Below are positions 63,416 to 64,000 of a DNA stretch of 64,000 nucleotides, piece after piece. Positions within the stretch are counted from its first letter, which is position 1. Each line of letters opens with the position of its first letter. The notes beneath the pieces are model-generated. The model had not been told where the DNA came from. It ran no database searches and saw nothing but the letters and a program-made list of their open reading frames with translations. The stretch is from Telluria antibiotica (GTDB taxonomy: Bacteria; Pseudomonadota; Gammaproteobacteria; Burkholderiales; Burkholderiaceae_D). The position numbers and the translations under genes were made by a program. The stretch covers positions 124,001 through 188,000 of the forward strand of contig NZ_JAAQOM010000013.1 in NCBI RefSeq assembly GCF_011682055.1. Direction: 5' to 3'.

Positions 63416-63445
63416 AAAAACCGCCGTGCCGGCTGGCACGGCGGT
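63416..63445 (-). terminator. Intrinsic terminator between the major subunit and the export genes
   Basis: On the minus strand, ACCGCCGTGCC (63445-63435) pairs with GGCACGGCGG (63430-63421) around loop AGCC and runs into T5. It lies nine bases after the putative amyloid gene's stop and before the next cluster gene. Confidence 0.88.
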
Positions 63446-63453
63446 CAGTCACA

Positions 63454-64000
63454 TCACTTGCCGACGGCCAGGTTGCTCTGGACGTTCACGCTTTGCTGGA
63501 TCAGCGAGGAGAAGCCGTTGTTCTGGCTCACCACCATCACACCCGCAGCCGACTGGCCGACGCTGTCCATGTGGTTGGACATGTCGAACGTACCGGTATT
63601 GACGGAGTTCGAGCCGCCAGCGCCACCCGTGCCGGCGCCACCCATGCCACCCGTGCCGACGCCGGCCGTGATGCTGGACAGGTCACCGCCAGCGCCGCCC
63701 GTGCCGGTGCCGCCGGAGCCGCCTGCACCGCCTGCGCCGGCGGTCGAAGCACCAACGGATGCCGAGCCGGTGGTGGCGGCGCCGCTCGATGCGGTACCGC
63801 CTGCGGCGCCTGCGCCGCCGGTGTTGGCGGCCATGCCGCTCGCTGCACCTGCGCCGCCTGCTGCGCCCGCACCGCCGGCACCCGAGGTGGCCGTACCGGC
63901 AGCGCCGGAGCCGCCTGCACCGGACGTTGCCGTACCGGCTGCGCCGGCACCGCCTGCGCCTGCTGCACCGCCCGAATTGCCCGCAGCGTTACCGGCCGTT
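63454..64000 (-). CDS. Gly/Ala-rich putative functional amyloid subunit (5' end outside window)
   Basis: The frame is open from the window edge to its stop at 63454, giving at least 181 residues; the start is not seen. About 140 residues are almost only Gly, Ala, Ser and Thr, with an imperfect repeat of the GTATSGAGG(S/A)GAAG kind, reminiscent of silk. The last 45 residues change to SNHMDSVGQSAAGVMVV, then SQNNGFSSLIQQSVNVQSNL, ending AVGK. That tail matches FapB/FapC-type amyloid repeats (QN...LIQQ.V.VQ.N). An ATG at 63834 is internal and not the true start. It is first among the visible cluster genes and followed by a strong terminator, as expected of a highly expressed structural subunit. 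Confidence 0.7.
   Translation of the reverse strand, partial: TAGNAAGNSGGAAGAGGAGAAGTATSGAGGSGAAGTATSGAGGAGAAGGAGAASGMAANTGGAGAAGGTASSGAATTGSASVGASTAGAGGAGGSGGTGTGGAGGDLSSITAGVGTGGMGGAGTGGAGGSNSVNTGTFDMSNHMDSVGQSAAGVMVVSQNNGFSSLIQQSVNVQSNLAVGK

Noticed and set aside
63416..64000. Repeated GCC/GGC units at the right end considered as a CRISPR or tandem DNA repeat
   Set aside because: Units are irregular and keep an open reading frame with Gly/Ala codons; they are protein repeats, not spacer-repeat structure.

Overview
The window looks like one continuous piece of a high-GC betaproteobacterial chromosome. The most likely source is an Oxalobacteraceae member near Massilia, Duganella or Janthinobacterium. 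The basis is the tig-clpP-clpX-lon-hupB-tRNA-Asp-ppiD order, the holB-pilZ and ygfZ-mltG-tmk neighbourhoods, the lipid A hydroxylase, and protein sequences that read like that family. No species call is possible without a database. Genes are tightly packed and no gene-free stretch exceeds about 300 bases. I see no rRNA, CRISPR array, prophage or insertion sequence.

Region by region. 1-8.2 kb is a proteostasis block: the trigger factor 3' end, ClpP, ClpX, Lon, HU-beta, two identical tRNA-Asp genes and the periplasmic chaperone PpiD. 8.2-13.4 kb holds a GNAT enzyme, cyanase, MnmH (tRNA 2-selenouridine synthase), the esterase TesA divergent from an ABC ATPase, and a bifunctional NAD(P)HX repair enzyme. 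13.4-25.3 kb holds a fused 5-oxoprolinase/hydantoinase, a secreted GH59-like galactosylceramidase homologue, a degenerate receiver-TPR protein and PurL. 25.3-27.3 kb is an AT-rich two-gene islet (FRG-domain protein plus DUF262 protein) that stands out from its surroundings. 27.4-33.9 kb is mostly minus-strand: a DUF1304 membrane protein, an ExoP-like/SGNH hydrolase fusion, two tandem parvulins, BolA, YciB, MsrB and SelO. 34-38 kb carries fatty acid activation and beta-oxidation genes. 38-48 kb is mixed accessory content: TetR plus a membrane protein, MFS, methyltransferase, GH5 cellulase, an MHS transporter with a large periplasmic insert, and a tyrosine-recombinase-like protein beside a 19-bp direct repeat. 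47-54.5 kb is housekeeping: NRDE, YgfZ, MltG, Tmk, HolB, PilZ, TatD. 54.4-60.3 kb holds a GGDEF protein, a PRMT-like methyltransferase, a Tat-exported vanadium-haloperoxidase-like protein and LpxO.

The right end (60.3-64 kb, minus strand) is a five-gene cluster that I read as a Fap-like functional amyloid system. It has a Gly/Ala-rich putative amyloid subunit running off the window edge, a small exported amyloid-like protein, a C39 peptidase like FapD, another small exported protein, and an outer-membrane barrel with an N-terminal coiled coil like FapF. A strong intrinsic terminator lies between the putative major subunit and the export genes.

The best candidates for something new are this silk-like amyloid cluster and the FRG-DUF262 islet. 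Next come the SelO gene with an apparent ATC start, the bacterial PRMT-like enzyme with a conserved double-E spacing, the GH59 homologue, and the direct repeats beside the unusual recombinase.
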